A stretch of DNA of 64,000 bases from NCBI RefSeq assembly GCF_001486585.1, contig NZ_LN909042.1, forward strand, positions 62,001 to 126,000, written 5' to 3'. Positions 1 through 8,485 of this stretch are shown piece by piece. The position numbers were made by a program, and so were the translations under genes. The notes under the pieces are model-generated. The model searched no databases, had not been told where the DNA came from, and saw only the letters and a program-made list of their open reading frames with translations. The DNA is from Paenibacillus senegalimassiliensis. GTDB taxonomy: Bacteria > Bacillota > Bacilli > Paenibacillales > Paenibacillaceae. The stretch's first letter is position 1, and every line of letters starts with the position of its first letter.

Positions 1-171
1 CGAGGCAAAGAGCTCATTGGTATTCTGGAGGCGGACCTTCGTCTCCGACGTCCATTTCACGTAGAACAACAAAATAAGGACGAGCACAAGGAACATCAGA
101 ATCGGGGAATAGGACAGCAGCATACGGTAAAACCATTTTTTCTTGATGTTGTCGAAGCCTCCTTTGCACAT
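1..171 (-). CDS. Membrane-anchored sensor/regulator, N-terminal fragment (partial)
   Basis: The reverse strand is open from an ATG at 171 to the window edge, giving 57 residues. A short basic stretch (KKKWFYRMLL) is followed by a strongly hydrophobic segment (about residues 20-37) and then the start of an extracytoplasmic region. This matches the N-terminus of the two-transmembrane AraC-family sugar sensors common in Paenibacillus, one of which lies complete at 20015-22294. No helix-turn-helix is visible because the gene leaves the window, so the family is inferred from the membrane anchor alone. An AGGAGG lies just inside the ATG, so the true start could be a few codons downstream. The gene is divergent from hen1. 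Confidence 0.5.
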   Translation of the reverse strand, partial: MCKGGFDNIKKKWFYRMLLSYSPILMFLVLVLILLFYVKWTSETKVRLQNTNELFAS

Positions 172-222
172 TTGAGATTGACTAGTACATTCGACATTAA
201 TGACCGATTACCTCCCCTTTTT

Positions 223-236
223 AGAAAGCGCTTACT
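223..236. promoter_or_regulatory. Possible CcpA cre site
   Basis: AGAAAGCGCTTACT matches the cre pattern TGNAANCGNWNNCW at all but the first base. It lies about 50 bp upstream of the partial minus-strand sensor gene and 118 bp upstream of hen1. A sugar-sensor gene is a plausible catabolite-repression target. Assigned from the sequence match only. Confidence 0.35.
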
Positions 237-353
237 TTTATAAAACAGGAGGTTGGAAGCCTCTTTGTAATACTTTCACCCTGTTCCTGCCCCTGCTATT
301 GCACTAAAGTAATCCATAGAAACAAGCGAGCTTAGAAAAAGGAGTCGAGAGAA

Positions 354-1619
354 ATGGCTATTGTGCAAGTGAAATCCAATCATCCGCAGTTTTCCTTCCT
401 GATCCGCAAGAATCCAGGCTCGGGCATGATGCTTCGTTCCATCCGCAAGGGCATGGCCTACGGCTGGTACACGGATGAACAGACCTTTAACGTCTACTTC
501 AAGGATGCCGATAATGAAATTTCATATAAGGAGCATGAGCAGGAGAGCTTCGAGTATTTGAACGTATCCCGGTATAACACGCCGTTATTTCCGCTGAACG
601 TAATCAATGAGTTCTTCGCTTCTCCACTGAAGGCAGCGCATCAGCAGGATGTGGAGGGCTATGAGCATACCTTCTTCGTCAATATGATCCATATTGAGCT
701 GCCGCGGTACATTGAATTTTTCGCGAAGCATCTGCCGGATTTTACATTTGAAATGACCCCTCTGGCGCATAAGAGCTATTCGCTTAAGGTGACGACAAGA
801 ACGAGCCTGTATCAGTTGCTTCATGTGGTCAGCGTCTTGTGCCTGTTCCTGTCGATGTTCGGCAATGAATTTATTGATATCTCGGAAAGTGTACTGGATA
901 AATACATCAAGAGCCTGCATGTGATGGACGCGCCTTTTTATATCCGGCATTTGTTTGTCCGCAACTTCCTCTCTTCCCGGGATCGGTTCAATAAATACAA
1001 GACCATCGTGGAGAAGACGGATCGCTACGACATCCAGTTTGCGTATGGAGGAACGGCGCTGCAACGGAGGAACTATATTGCGGGCAGACTTTCCTTTGAC
1101 AAGTCGATATTGGATGTAGGGTGTGGCGAGGGATTTTATGCCCTACCGTATGCGAAGAAGATCGAAGGCAGCTATTACGCCGTGGACATTAATGAAGAAG
1201 CGCTGGAGAAGGTCAATAGTAAGGCCAAGACCCGAGAGGTCGACAACATTGTCACATTCGCTTCCATTGACTGGTTCCTGAAGGATTATAACGGGGAACG
1301 GGTCGACATCATTCTTACTGAAGTTATTGAGCATATGAGTCAGGAGGAAGCGGCGGGGCTCATTCGCCAAATCAGCAGTCAGGTGGACTTCGAGCAATTT
1401 ATCATTACGACGCCTAATGCGGACTTCAACCGGTATTACGAGCTGGAGGATTTCCGTCACGACGACCACAAGTGGGAAATGGGAAGCACTGCATTTCAGG
1501 AGTGGGTTCAGCATGTGATAGCAGGCTCCGGCTTGGACGCCGAATTTGTAGCGATGGGTGATGGGGTCAATGGGACTCAAACGACGCAAGGCGTTATTTT
1601 ACAGAAAAGGGGGAAATGA
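354..1619 (+). CDS. hen1: Hen1, RNA 3'-terminal ribose 2'-O-methyltransferase
   Basis: Hen1 methylates the 2'-OH at a broken RNA 3' end so that, after Pnkp seals the break, the repaired junction resists re-cleavage. The protein has 421 residues. The N-terminal half (about 1-230) is the Hen1-specific region that stimulates ligation by Pnkp. The C-terminal half is the SAM-dependent methyltransferase, with LDVGCGEGF (near residue 253), the metal-binding EVIEHM motif (near 323) and RHDDHKWE (near 369), which supplies the other conserved histidines. It is somewhat shorter than the roughly 465-residue Clostridium thermocellum protein. The ATG follows AAGGAG at good spacing. The stop lies three bases before the Pnkp start, so the two are co-transcribed and probably translationally coupled. 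The catalytic motifs are complete and the assignment is firm. Confidence 0.93.
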   Translation: MAIVQVKSNHPQFSFLIRKNPGSGMMLRSIRKGMAYGWYTDEQTFNVYFKDADNEISYKEHEQESFEYLNVSRYNTPLFPLNVINEFFASPLKAAHQQDVEGYEHTFFVNMIHIELPRYIEFFAKHLPDFTFEMTPLAHKSYSLKVTTRTSLYQLLHVVSVLCLFLSMFGNEFIDISESVLDKYIKSLHVMDAPFYIRHLFVRNFLSSRDRFNKYKTIVEKTDRYDIQFAYGGTALQRRNYIAGRLSFDKSILDVGCGEGFYALPYAKKIEGSYYAVDINEEALEKVNSKAKTREVDNIVTFASIDWFLKDYNGERVDIILTEVIEHMSQEEAAGLIRQISSQVDFEQFIITTPNADFNRYYELEDFRHDDHKWEMGSTAFQEWVQHVIAGSGLDAEFVAMGDGVNGTQTTQGVILQKRGK

Positions 1620-1622
1620 ATC

Positions 1623-4208
1623 GTGGAACTTCAAACACGGGTGCACACCATATTTATGCTGATTGGGCCTACGGAATGTGGCAAAACAACGTTTGCCCAA
1701 GAAGTGCTGATGCCAGGGCTGCGATTTGAGGACCAAGGCAGAAAGGTCAAAGCCAATATTCAATACCTGTCCTCGGATCAGATCCGTCAAGAGGTGCTGG
1801 GGCATGATTACGATAAATACGAGCAAGTCATGCTGGAGGCCAGTGAGCAGGCATTTCACCTGTTATTCACAAGGCTGAAGATGGTCACCTCTTTCCCGGT
1901 GAATGCGGAGTTTGTCATCGTCGATACAACCGGATTGTCCGAGGATTTCCGGGCTAAAGTAAAGGAGGTTGCCTTCGAGAACAATTATAACCTGGAGGCA
2001 ATTGTCTTTGATTACCGTAAGCGGGAGGATTATTACGCCTCCGAGCGCTCCAAGAAGCTGATTACGAACCATATTAACCGTCTGAAAAAGGAAGTGCTGG
2101 GCTCCCTGTCCCGGGAGGGCTACGGCCAAGTTCACAAGGTACGTGCGAAGGACTTCTACTTGCCCGAACAGGGCACGGCAAATCCGGAATACAACATTCT
2201 CATCGAGGATCGGGATGCTTATCTGGCCACCCATTTTCCACAGGATCAGCATTATATCATGATCGGTGACGTGCATGAGTGTGTGGACGATTTGAAGGGG
2301 CTGCTGATGGATTACGGTTATCAATTTGCCGGGGGCAAGCTGGTGGTCCCGGAGAAGCTGGAGCAGACCAAGCTGGTCCTGGTGGGGGACTGGATAGATA
2401 AGGGGAAGCGAACGAAGGAGATCATTGAATTTCTTTACGACCATCAAGAGCATTTCTACTTTGTACTGGGGAACCACGAGAACTTTGTCTCCAAATACAT
2501 GAAGGGCGAGCTTCAAGGGATTGATCAGGAATTGGTCCATACGTATTTTGATTCTACGCAGGCACTGGCAAATGATTCGGAGTTACTCTTGAAGTTCACG
2601 CAACTGGTCGAGCTTTCCCAGCCCTTCTTCCGATATGTCGGGGGCAGTGGATCGTCCTTCTATGTGACTCATGCCCCGTGCCGGAACAAGTATATCGGTA
2701 AGCTTGATCCCCATTCCCGGCGGCATCAGCGGCATTTCAGACTGGACAGAGAAGAGCAGGTCGAAGGTCAGCTTGCTTTCCTTAGTCAGGAGTCCGTCAA
2801 AAATCATCCTTATCATATATTTGGTCATATCGCGGCCAAGCAAGCCTTTAAAATAGGTAACAAGATTCATATCGATACGGGTGCTGTGCATGGCAATCAG
2901 TTAACTTCGGTCAGCATCTCGTTCAAGCCGTTCCTGAAGTCGCATAAATCACGGCAGAGTGTATTCGAAGAGTCTCTACCTACCTTATTTCAGCGAGAAC
3001 GCAAGGTATCTGTTCGTGATTTGGAGGAGGACGATCTGCGAAGACTCCGTTATTGCTCCGCGAACAAGATTAATTTTATATCCGGTACGATGTCCCCGTC
3101 TGATAAGAACGAACAGACTCAGGAGTTGGAATCGCTCAAGGCTGGGCTGGAGTATTTTCAAGAGCGGGGGATTCAGCAGGTCGTTTTGCAGCCCAAGTAT
3201 ATGGGCTCCAGATGTAATGTCTACCTGCATGCCAATGTAGAGGAATGTTATGCGGTCAGCCGTAACGGCTACAAGATCAAGCGAGTGGACTTGACCGAAA
3301 TTTACGAGAAGCTGCTGCACAAGTTTGGTGGCTACATGGAAGCTAACCAGATTGAAATGATGATTCTGGATGGAGAACTTCTGCCGTGGCAGGCGCTTGG
3401 AGCTGGACTGATCGACAAGCAATTTAAGCCGATTGAGCAGGCCTTGGCGACGGAACTTGCCTTCTTGCAGGAGAACGGGTTCGAGGAATCGCTGAATAAG
3501 CTGGTCTCGGCGTATGATGCCAGTGGGTTCGAGCAGGACCAGTATCATATGAACAAGTCGGCATTAAGCGAGAAGTATGGGGCCACCCTGTATCAGAACT
3601 ACAAGCCTTTGCATGATCTGCGCAAGAGCTTTGTGCCGTTGTCCGAGCATGTCCAGGCTTACCAAACCTATCAAAGACAGCTTGAACTTTATGGAGAAGA
3701 GGCGGATATGGAATATAAGCCATTTGCTCTGCTGAAGCTTGTCTATGCTGATGCACGGGAAGAACTCCCTGATTGGGGTACAGCGCAGATGTACGGTTTC
3801 CTTTCCGAAGATGAAGCGCGGTCGCTAGACCTGTCCGAGCCGGGGGCGCTGGAGAGTGCGGAGCAATATTTCTCGCAGTTAACCCTGGAGAATCAGATGG
3901 AAGGGATCGTCATTAAGCCGGAACGGTGGAATGGTAAGGTGGTGCCTTACATGAAGGTGCGGAACTCGGATTACCTGTCGATTGTTTACGGTTATGACTA
4001 TAAGTTCGAGCATAAATACCGCAAGCTGCTGAAGCAAAAAAATATAAGCAAAAAGCTCCGCACCTCGCTGAACGAAGCGCAATGGGGGAAGCAGATGCTT
4101 GCCGTACCGCATAGCGCAATCACGCCTGAACATGAGGCTTATAAGCAGATTGCCGCCAGCCTGTTATTCGAGGTTGCCCAGGAGCGGGAAATCGACCCTC
4201 GACTGTAA
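1623..4208 (+). CDS. pnkp: Pnkp, polynucleotide kinase-phosphatase-ligase
   Basis: This is the end-healing and sealing enzyme of bacterial RNA repair, working as a complex with Hen1. Three modules are visible in 861 residues. A 5'-OH kinase has the P-loop GPTECGKTTF, with the lysine at residue 21. A calcineurin-type 2',3'-phosphatase has GDVHE (near 215), GDWIDKG (near 255), GNHEN (near 283), THAPCRN and the GHIAAKQAF region. A C-terminal adenylyltransferase/ligase has motif I KYMGSR (lysine near 525) and a downstream EGIVIKPE nucleotidyltransferase motif. Length and module order match C. thermocellum Pnkp. Translation starts at GTG 1623 after a G-rich ribosome binding site inside the end of hen1. 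All catalytic motifs look intact. Confidence 0.95.
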   Translation: MELQTRVHTIFMLIGPTECGKTTFAQEVLMPGLRFEDQGRKVKANIQYLSSDQIRQEVLGHDYDKYEQVMLEASEQAFHLLFTRLKMVTSFPVNAEFVIVDTTGLSEDFRAKVKEVAFENNYNLEAIVFDYRKREDYYASERSKKLITNHINRLKKEVLGSLSREGYGQVHKVRAKDFYLPEQGTANPEYNILIEDRDAYLATHFPQDQHYIMIGDVHECVDDLKGLLMDYGYQFAGGKLVVPEKLEQTKLVLVGDWIDKGKRTKEIIEFLYDHQEHFYFVLGNHENFVSKYMKGELQGIDQELVHTYFDSTQALANDSELLLKFTQLVELSQPFFRYVGGSGSSFYVTHAPCRNKYIGKLDPHSRRHQRHFRLDREEQVEGQLAFLSQESVKNHPYHIFGHIAAKQAFKIGNKIHIDTGAVHGNQLTSVSISFKPFLKSHKSRQSVFEESLPTLFQRERKVSVRDLEEDDLRRLRYCSANKINFISGTMSPSDKNEQTQELESLKAGLEYFQERGIQQVVLQPKYMGSRCNVYLHANVEECYAVSRNGYKIKRVDLTEIYEKLLHKFGGYMEANQIEMMILDGELLPWQALGAGLIDKQFKPIEQALATELAFLQENGFEESLNKLVSAYDASGFEQDQYHMNKSALSEKYGATLYQNYKPLHDLRKSFVPLSEHVQAYQTYQRQLELYGEEADMEYKPFALLKLVYADAREELPDWGTAQMYGFLSEDEARSLDLSEPGALESAEQYFSQLTLENQMEGIVIKPERWNGKVVPYMKVRNSDYLSIVYGYDYKFEHKYRKLLKQKNISKKLRTSLNEAQWGKQMLAVPHSAITPEHEAYKQIAASLLFEVAQEREIDPRL

Positions 4209-4222
4209 AGGGGGAAAAGGGG

Positions 4223-4263
4223 GACTGTCCCAAAAAGTCATAAATTATGGCTAAGGGACAGTC
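4223..4263. terminator. Inverted repeat / bidirectional terminator between pnkp and WYL gene
   Basis: GACTGTCCC (4223-4231) pairs perfectly with GGGACAGTC (4255-4263) around a 23-nt loop and is followed by CTTTCC. It separates the convergent pnkp and WYL genes. I have the impression that this sequence type recurs between genes in Paenibacillus genomes, so it may be a dispersed repeat doing terminator duty. Confidence 0.55.
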
Positions 4264-4269
4264 TCTTTC

Positions 4270-5100
4270 CTATGAGGAAATTTCCTCATGGCTCTCCGTC
4301 TCGGTAGCTTGATACCGCGCCAGAGCCTTTGTTGCAGCTTCTAGCATGCGCTTCTTCAAGTAATCCCCTTCAATCACTCGGACACGTTTGCCAAGGAAGC
4401 GGATTTTGGACAACAAGTATTCGGCTTCATCGCCGAACACGACAACACGGATGCGATAGATATCCTGCTCGGCATCGTATTCCACCTGCTTCTCAAAGCT
4501 GGAGAAGGCATACAGGATGCGAGATAGCTCCTCGTTATAGAGCTGGACCACTTCGATGAGCACCTGGTTTTTTCGTGAATCCAGAAGGGTCCCCATTCTC
4601 TTCCTCATAGCTTCTACGGCTGCGGGGGGAACGGCTTCCTCTGTCAATTCGTGAATCTTGGCCAGTCGGGTACTCATCAGGGCACGATTGCGGGAGCGGT
4701 ACCATAGCAAATACCATTCTCGCTTTACCATGGAATACTCCAGCTTGTACGGAATGCCATGGTGGTCTGTTCGGGCCTCCCCGTTCTTCACCGTATAGCT
4801 TAGACGAATCCCCGATTTGTTCATGATGAGCCGCCGTAAAGGACGCAGAAGCGGATGAACCACCTGGCGCTCCACGCTTCCTGCCTTCTGAATGAGGTGA
4901 AGCGAGATGTCCATAGCCTGTTCAGGCTCCAAAATTTCTTGCAGCTTCATGAGGGTCTCAGGGGTGAAGGCATTCTTAGCCGCAGGATGCTCCAGCATCG
5001 TCTTCAGCCAGGCCCGTTCATGGCTGGTAATCATCATCGTTCCACTATGCTCCAGACGCGAAATAATCTGGTGGCTGAACAGCTTCTCAAATAGATTCAT
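4270..5100 (-). CDS. WYL-domain transcriptional regulator (downstream copy)
   Basis: WYL proteins are regulators, often of nucleic-acid damage or defence loci, in which the WYL domain binds a nucleic acid or nucleotide ligand. This 276-residue protein starts MNLFEKLF and carries a central SH3-like WYL core (YSMVKREWYLLWYRSRNRAL near residue 125) and a C-terminal extension. No N-terminal winged helix is obvious, so it may act as the sensing partner of the upstream WYL gene, whose stop it overlaps by 14 bp. An in-frame TTG at 5130 would add 10 residues. The ATG at 5100 is preferred because GGAAGGAG precedes it and the start then matches the family. It converges on pnkp. A link to RNA repair is inferred from position. 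Confidence 0.8.
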   Translation of the reverse strand: MNLFEKLFSHQIISRLEHSGTMMITSHERAWLKTMLEHPAAKNAFTPETLMKLQEILEPEQAMDISLHLIQKAGSVERQVVHPLLRPLRRLIMNKSGIRLSYTVKNGEARTDHHGIPYKLEYSMVKREWYLLWYRSRNRALMSTRLAKIHELTEEAVPPAAVEAMRKRMGTLLDSRKNQVLIEVVQLYNEELSRILYAFSSFEKQVEYDAEQDIYRIRVVVFGDEAEYLLSKIRFLGKRVRVIEGDYLKKRMLEAATKALARYQATETESHEEISS

Positions 5101-6403
5101 AATAGCTCTGAATCTCCTTCCACTCGGCAATCATCTCCTGGCGGAAACGGCGGGGCTCCAGAATCTCACAACTAGAGCCGAAGCTGCGCAGCCAGGGCTT
5201 GATTTCAATCGTGCCGTTGACCATAATCTCGTAGATAAACGAAGTATCATCTTCATCGACGATCTGTCCCCATTGCCCTTGCAGCAGCACCCGTTCCTTG
5301 ATGAAATTAGGCTCAGAGCCCCCTGGGTTGTAAAAGCGGGCGCGGACCATAATCGGCTTGCCCGTATCAATTAGCCAACTGTATTTTAGCTTATCGGTTA
5401 GCTCTGTTTTCTTCTGCTCATGCCAAACTCCCTCAACGGTCTCGCCTTCCTCCAGTTGAGTGATACCCTCCATGCGGTATTTGCGTATGCCCTGCCGTCC
5501 ATGGGAGAGCAGATACCATCTGCCGTATTGATGATCGTATACCAGCTTCAGTGGGAGGGTAATCTCTCGCTTAGAGGTCGTATTCCGTTCAAATAAAGGG
5601 TTGGTATTTTGCGAATTGTAGCTGCGGTCCGACTTGGGCGAGAAATACTCGAAGCGCACCTTGCGGTGGTCGCGAATCGCCTGGAGCAGGGTGAACAAAT
5701 GCGCTTCATCCAGAATCCGTGAATAATAGTGATACTTGTACAGGAAGGCCTCGGGTTCTACCGCACCTGCGATTTGCGGGTTTTCTAGCAGGTGCTTCTT
5801 CAGCCCATCGCGCAGCAGATATCCCTGAACCGAGGGCACCTGCGTATTGGCCATAATATCGATGAAGTCGTACAGATCGATTAATTCCTCGTCTGACAAG
5901 CAGCGCACCAAGTCGTCCTGAATGCGATACTTGTAGGGGCGTGGCCCTGGCTCCTTTTTGACGACACCCACCGCCTCCAGATATTTGAGATCAGAGCGAA
6001 TAGTCTTCTCGTCAGGCAGAGCAAGATCAGACGGTAAGCTGTCACAGCATAAATCCAGCAGTTCCATGGCAGTCAGCGCTTGTTCATTCATCGCGCTCAG
6101 CAGTAGTGAAATGCGTTCACTTTCGGATTCCTTCACCGATTTGGTGCGGAACAAGAATAACAATAAAGGATCGGTGGAGTCATGATAGCTATAGTGCAAG
6201 AGATCAGCGAATTCCTTGCTTGGTTCCTCGGACGCTGAAGCATGAAGGGAAGTGGCGGCTTCCTTCAGCTTGCGCGTGGTTTTATCAAAGGTATGTACAG
6301 AAATGCCCAGCCGCTCGGCGAATTGTTTGCGGTTGAACGCGCCGCTCGTTAAGACAAGCATTCGCAGAAATTGAATTTCTTTGTCAAAGCTTTCCTTAGC
6401 CAT
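5087..6403 (-). CDS. WYL-domain transcriptional regulator with N-terminal HTH
   Basis: The 438-residue protein begins with a helix-turn-helix-like segment (RKQFAERLGISVHTFDKTTRKLKE, residues about 25-48). A second winged-helix-like region lies near 150-190 (DEKTIRSDLKYLEAVGVV). A WYL domain follows (near 270-340, with YDHQYGRWYLLSHGR), then a WCX-type C-terminal region. The order HTH-WYL-WCX matches the DeoR/YafY-like regulators. The ATG is preceded by GAGGGGA. It forms an overlapping pair with the second WYL gene and is divergent from the RlaP gene at 6590, leaving about 185 bp of shared upstream DNA. It probably controls the neighbouring RNA-repair genes in response to RNA or DNA damage; that role is inferred. 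Confidence 0.82.
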   Translation of the reverse strand: MAKESFDKEIQFLRMLVLTSGAFNRKQFAERLGISVHTFDKTTRKLKEAATSLHASASEEPSKEFADLLHYSYHDSTDPLLLFLFRTKSVKESESERISLLLSAMNEQALTAMELLDLCCDSLPSDLALPDEKTIRSDLKYLEAVGVVKKEPGPRPYKYRIQDDLVRCLSDEELIDLYDFIDIMANTQVPSVQGYLLRDGLKKHLLENPQIAGAVEPEAFLYKYHYYSRILDEAHLFTLLQAIRDHRKVRFEYFSPKSDRSYNSQNTNPLFERNTTSKREITLPLKLVYDHQYGRWYLLSHGRQGIRKYRMEGITQLEEGETVEGVWHEQKKTELTDKLKYSWLIDTGKPIMVRARFYNPGGSEPNFIKERVLLQGQWGQIVDEDDTSFIYEIMVNGTIEIKPWLRSFGSSCEILEPRRFRQEMIAEWKEIQSYYESI

Positions 6404-6589
6404 AATGTCCCCTCGAATTGATATGCGGTCTTAATCCCATTATAACAGGAGAAGCGAATAGAGCGCCCAATGCGGGCATTTTTAGGCCATTCGTCATACT
6501 TCCACCATGTTCGCCTGATCCGTGATCAGCGATAATCGATATTAAGAAGTGTGGTGAACAAGTCGCCCACCAAGGAAGGGGGCTTTCTC

Positions 6590-7381
6590 ATGTCAAACAT
6601 GAAGGAGCAAATCAGAACAGAGCTGAACCGCATCGAACAAACCGAAAATGTCAAAATCCTGTATGCCTGCGAATCGGGCAGTCGGGCATGGGGATTCCCG
6701 TCCCAGGACAGTGACTACGATGTGAGATTCATTTATGTCCGGCCGCAGGCCTGGTATTTATCCATTCTGGAGAAGCGGGATGTCATAGAACGCCCAATCA
6801 GCGATATGCTGGATATTCATGGCTGGGATGTGAAGAAGGCGTTGAACCTGTTCCGCAAGTCCAACCCACCCCTGCTGGAATGGCTGCATTCACCGATCAT
6901 TTACAAAGAAGAGCAAGCATGGGCCAAGCGGATGCGGGACATCTCTCCCTGGACGTTCTCGCCCAAGTCATGCGTTTATCATTATATGCACATGGCGTCC
7001 GGGAATTATCGCGGATACCTGCAAGGGGAGCAAGTCAAGATCAAGAAATATTTTTACGTGCTAAGACCGCTGCTGGCTTGTCAATGGATTGAGAAATATG
7101 AGACGATGCCGCCGGTAGAATTCGACGGACTTGTTGACGAACTGGTTCCACGAGATAGCGAGTTGATGGGCGAAATTCAACGCTTGCTGGTGCGGAAGAA
7201 GGCGGGGGAGGAGCTCGACTATGAGCCGCAAATTCCAGCGATTGATCAATTCCTGAAGGCGAATATCGCCTATTACGAGCAGCACACGTCCGCCATGAAG
7301 ACTACGGCGCCTATTCCGCCAGATCAGCTTGATGAGCTGTTTCGGACGACGCTTCAAGAAGCCTGGAGCCAATGGCAATAA
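6590..7381 (+). CDS. RlaP/YcgL-type nucleotidyltransferase (RNA-repair associated)
   Basis: A 264-residue DNA-polymerase-beta-fold nucleotidyltransferase. The signature is CESGSRAWGFPSQDSDYDVRFIY (residues about 22-44), in which GSRAWG and the SDYDVR aspartates form the nucleotide and metal site. The long helical C-terminus (YHYMHMASGNYRGYL, KKYFYVLRPLLACQWIE) is typical of Pfam PF10127, which comparative genomics has named RlaP for its association with RNA-repair cassettes. It may add nucleotides to damaged RNA ends, but the substrate is not known to me. ATG 6590 is chosen over the upstream GTG at 6551 because AAGGAAGGGGG precedes it at 7-nt spacing. It is transcribed away from the two WYL genes. 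Confidence 0.82.
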   Translation: MSNMKEQIRTELNRIEQTENVKILYACESGSRAWGFPSQDSDYDVRFIYVRPQAWYLSILEKRDVIERPISDMLDIHGWDVKKALNLFRKSNPPLLEWLHSPIIYKEEQAWAKRMRDISPWTFSPKSCVYHYMHMASGNYRGYLQGEQVKIKKYFYVLRPLLACQWIEKYETMPPVEFDGLVDELVPRDSELMGEIQRLLVRKKAGEELDYEPQIPAIDQFLKANIAYYEQHTSAMKTTAPIPPDQLDELFRTTLQEAWSQWQ

Positions 7382-7402
7382 AGCGAAGTTGGTCGAACAA
7401 CG

Positions 7403-7442
7403 CATAAGGCCCCTCCTTCATCAGATGAGGAGAGGCCTTATG
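7403..7442. terminator. Bidirectional terminator
   Basis: CATAAGGCC (7403-7411) pairs with GGCCTTATG (7434-7442), and inner CCTCC/GAGG pairs extend the stem. TTTTTA follows on the plus strand. It lies between the convergent RlaP and hydrolase genes. Confidence 0.75.
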
Positions 7443-7449
7443 TGGATTT

Positions 7450-8319
7450 TTAGCTAGCTTTAAATTTCCTTTTTAAAAAATCGAGAATCAATTCACTGAT
7501 TTCCAGAGCATGGGTTTCAAGAGCGAAATGCCCCGTGTCCAGCAGATGGATTTCCGCCGATGGGATATCACGCTTATAGGCCGCTGCGCCGGCGGGGAGA
7601 AAGGCAGGATCGTTTTTGCCCCAGACAGCTAATAAAGAAGGCTGATATTGGCGGAAATAGGCTTGAAATTCGGGATAAAGCTCTACATTTGATTTATAAT
7701 CCAGAATCAAATCCAGTTGGATTTCCTCAGCCTCGGGGCGGGCCATGTAGGCAATATCAAGTGAATAGCCATCTGGCGACACCAGGCAGGCATCCGTGCC
7801 GTGAAGGTACTGAAATTCGCGAATCGTGTCGGGACTTAAGGAACTGCGGCAGGCCTCACGGTGTTCCGGCGTGGGGGAATGCCAGTAGGTCTCCCAATCT
7901 CCCCAATTATCACTGAACCCGTCCAGATAGGCGTTGCCATTCTGGCTGATGATGGCTAGAACCCGTTCCGGGTGGGCCATGGCCAGGCGATAGCCGACAG
8001 GTGCGCCGTAATCAAATACATAAAGAATATATTGTTCAAGAGATAGAGCTTCCGTAAATTCTTCAATCACCTCAAACAGGCTGTTGAAGGTGAATTCAAA
8101 CTGACTCCGTGACGGAGTTGTTGTATGACCGAACCCGGGCAGATCCGGGGCAATGACCCGGTAGTGGCTGGCCAATTCGGGGATCAGATCGCGGAACATA
8201 TGACTTGAGGTTGGAAACCCATGCAACAATAACATGACTTGACCATCCTTCGGCCCCGCTTCACGATAGAAAACCTCGACATCCCCAACCTTCTGACGTT
8301 GATATGAAATGTTCATCAT
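7450..8319 (-). CDS. Alpha/beta hydrolase, haloalkane dehalogenase/epoxide hydrolase-like
   Basis: About 289 residues. The oxyanion-hole motif LLLHGFPTSSHMF lies near residue 35. The nucleophile-elbow position reads VFDYGAPVG, so the nucleophile is aspartate, as in haloalkane dehalogenases and epoxide hydrolases rather than serine esterases. WGKNDP supplies the acid and DTGHFALE the base histidine. The start is ATG 8319 (or the adjacent ATG 8316) after AGGAGAG; a TTG at 8337 would place the ribosome site inside the gene. It is divergent from a LysR gene, the usual arrangement for a regulator and its target. The substrate is unknown. Confidence 0.82.
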   Translation of the reverse strand: MMNISYQRQKVGDVEVFYREAGPKDGQVMLLLHGFPTSSHMFRDLIPELASHYRVIAPDLPGFGHTTTPSRSQFEFTFNSLFEVIEEFTEALSLEQYILYVFDYGAPVGYRLAMAHPERVLAIISQNGNAYLDGFSDNWGDWETYWHSPTPEHREACRSSLSPDTIREFQYLHGTDACLVSPDGYSLDIAYMARPEAEEIQLDLILDYKSNVELYPEFQAYFRQYQPSLLAVWGKNDPAFLPAGAAAYKRDIPSAEIHLLDTGHFALETHALEISELILDFLKRKFKAS

Positions 8320-8377
8320 GATCTCTCCTATTCCCAAGTGAGTGTGATATTTCGTGAATACGCTGTACTTGCTCCAG

Positions 8378-8406
8378 TTGGCTTTGCTGTAGCCCTATTG
8401 TATACT
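8378..8406 (+). promoter_or_regulatory. Sigma-A promoter for the LysR gene
   Basis: TTGGCT (8378-8383) and TATACT (8401-8406) are separated by exactly 17 bp and lie about 80 bp upstream of the LysR start. Assigned by consensus match; the LysR binding site itself was not identified. Confidence 0.5.
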
Positions 8407-8485
8407 GGAGGCAGCTATTTTACTAACGAATGATTTAAATGCTTACTATTCTAAAATGAAATACACCAAGGAGAGGGGGATCCAT

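Noticed and set aside
8456..8485. ATG 8456 as start of the LysR gene
   Set aside because: The strong ribosome site lies inside this extension and fits GTG 8486.
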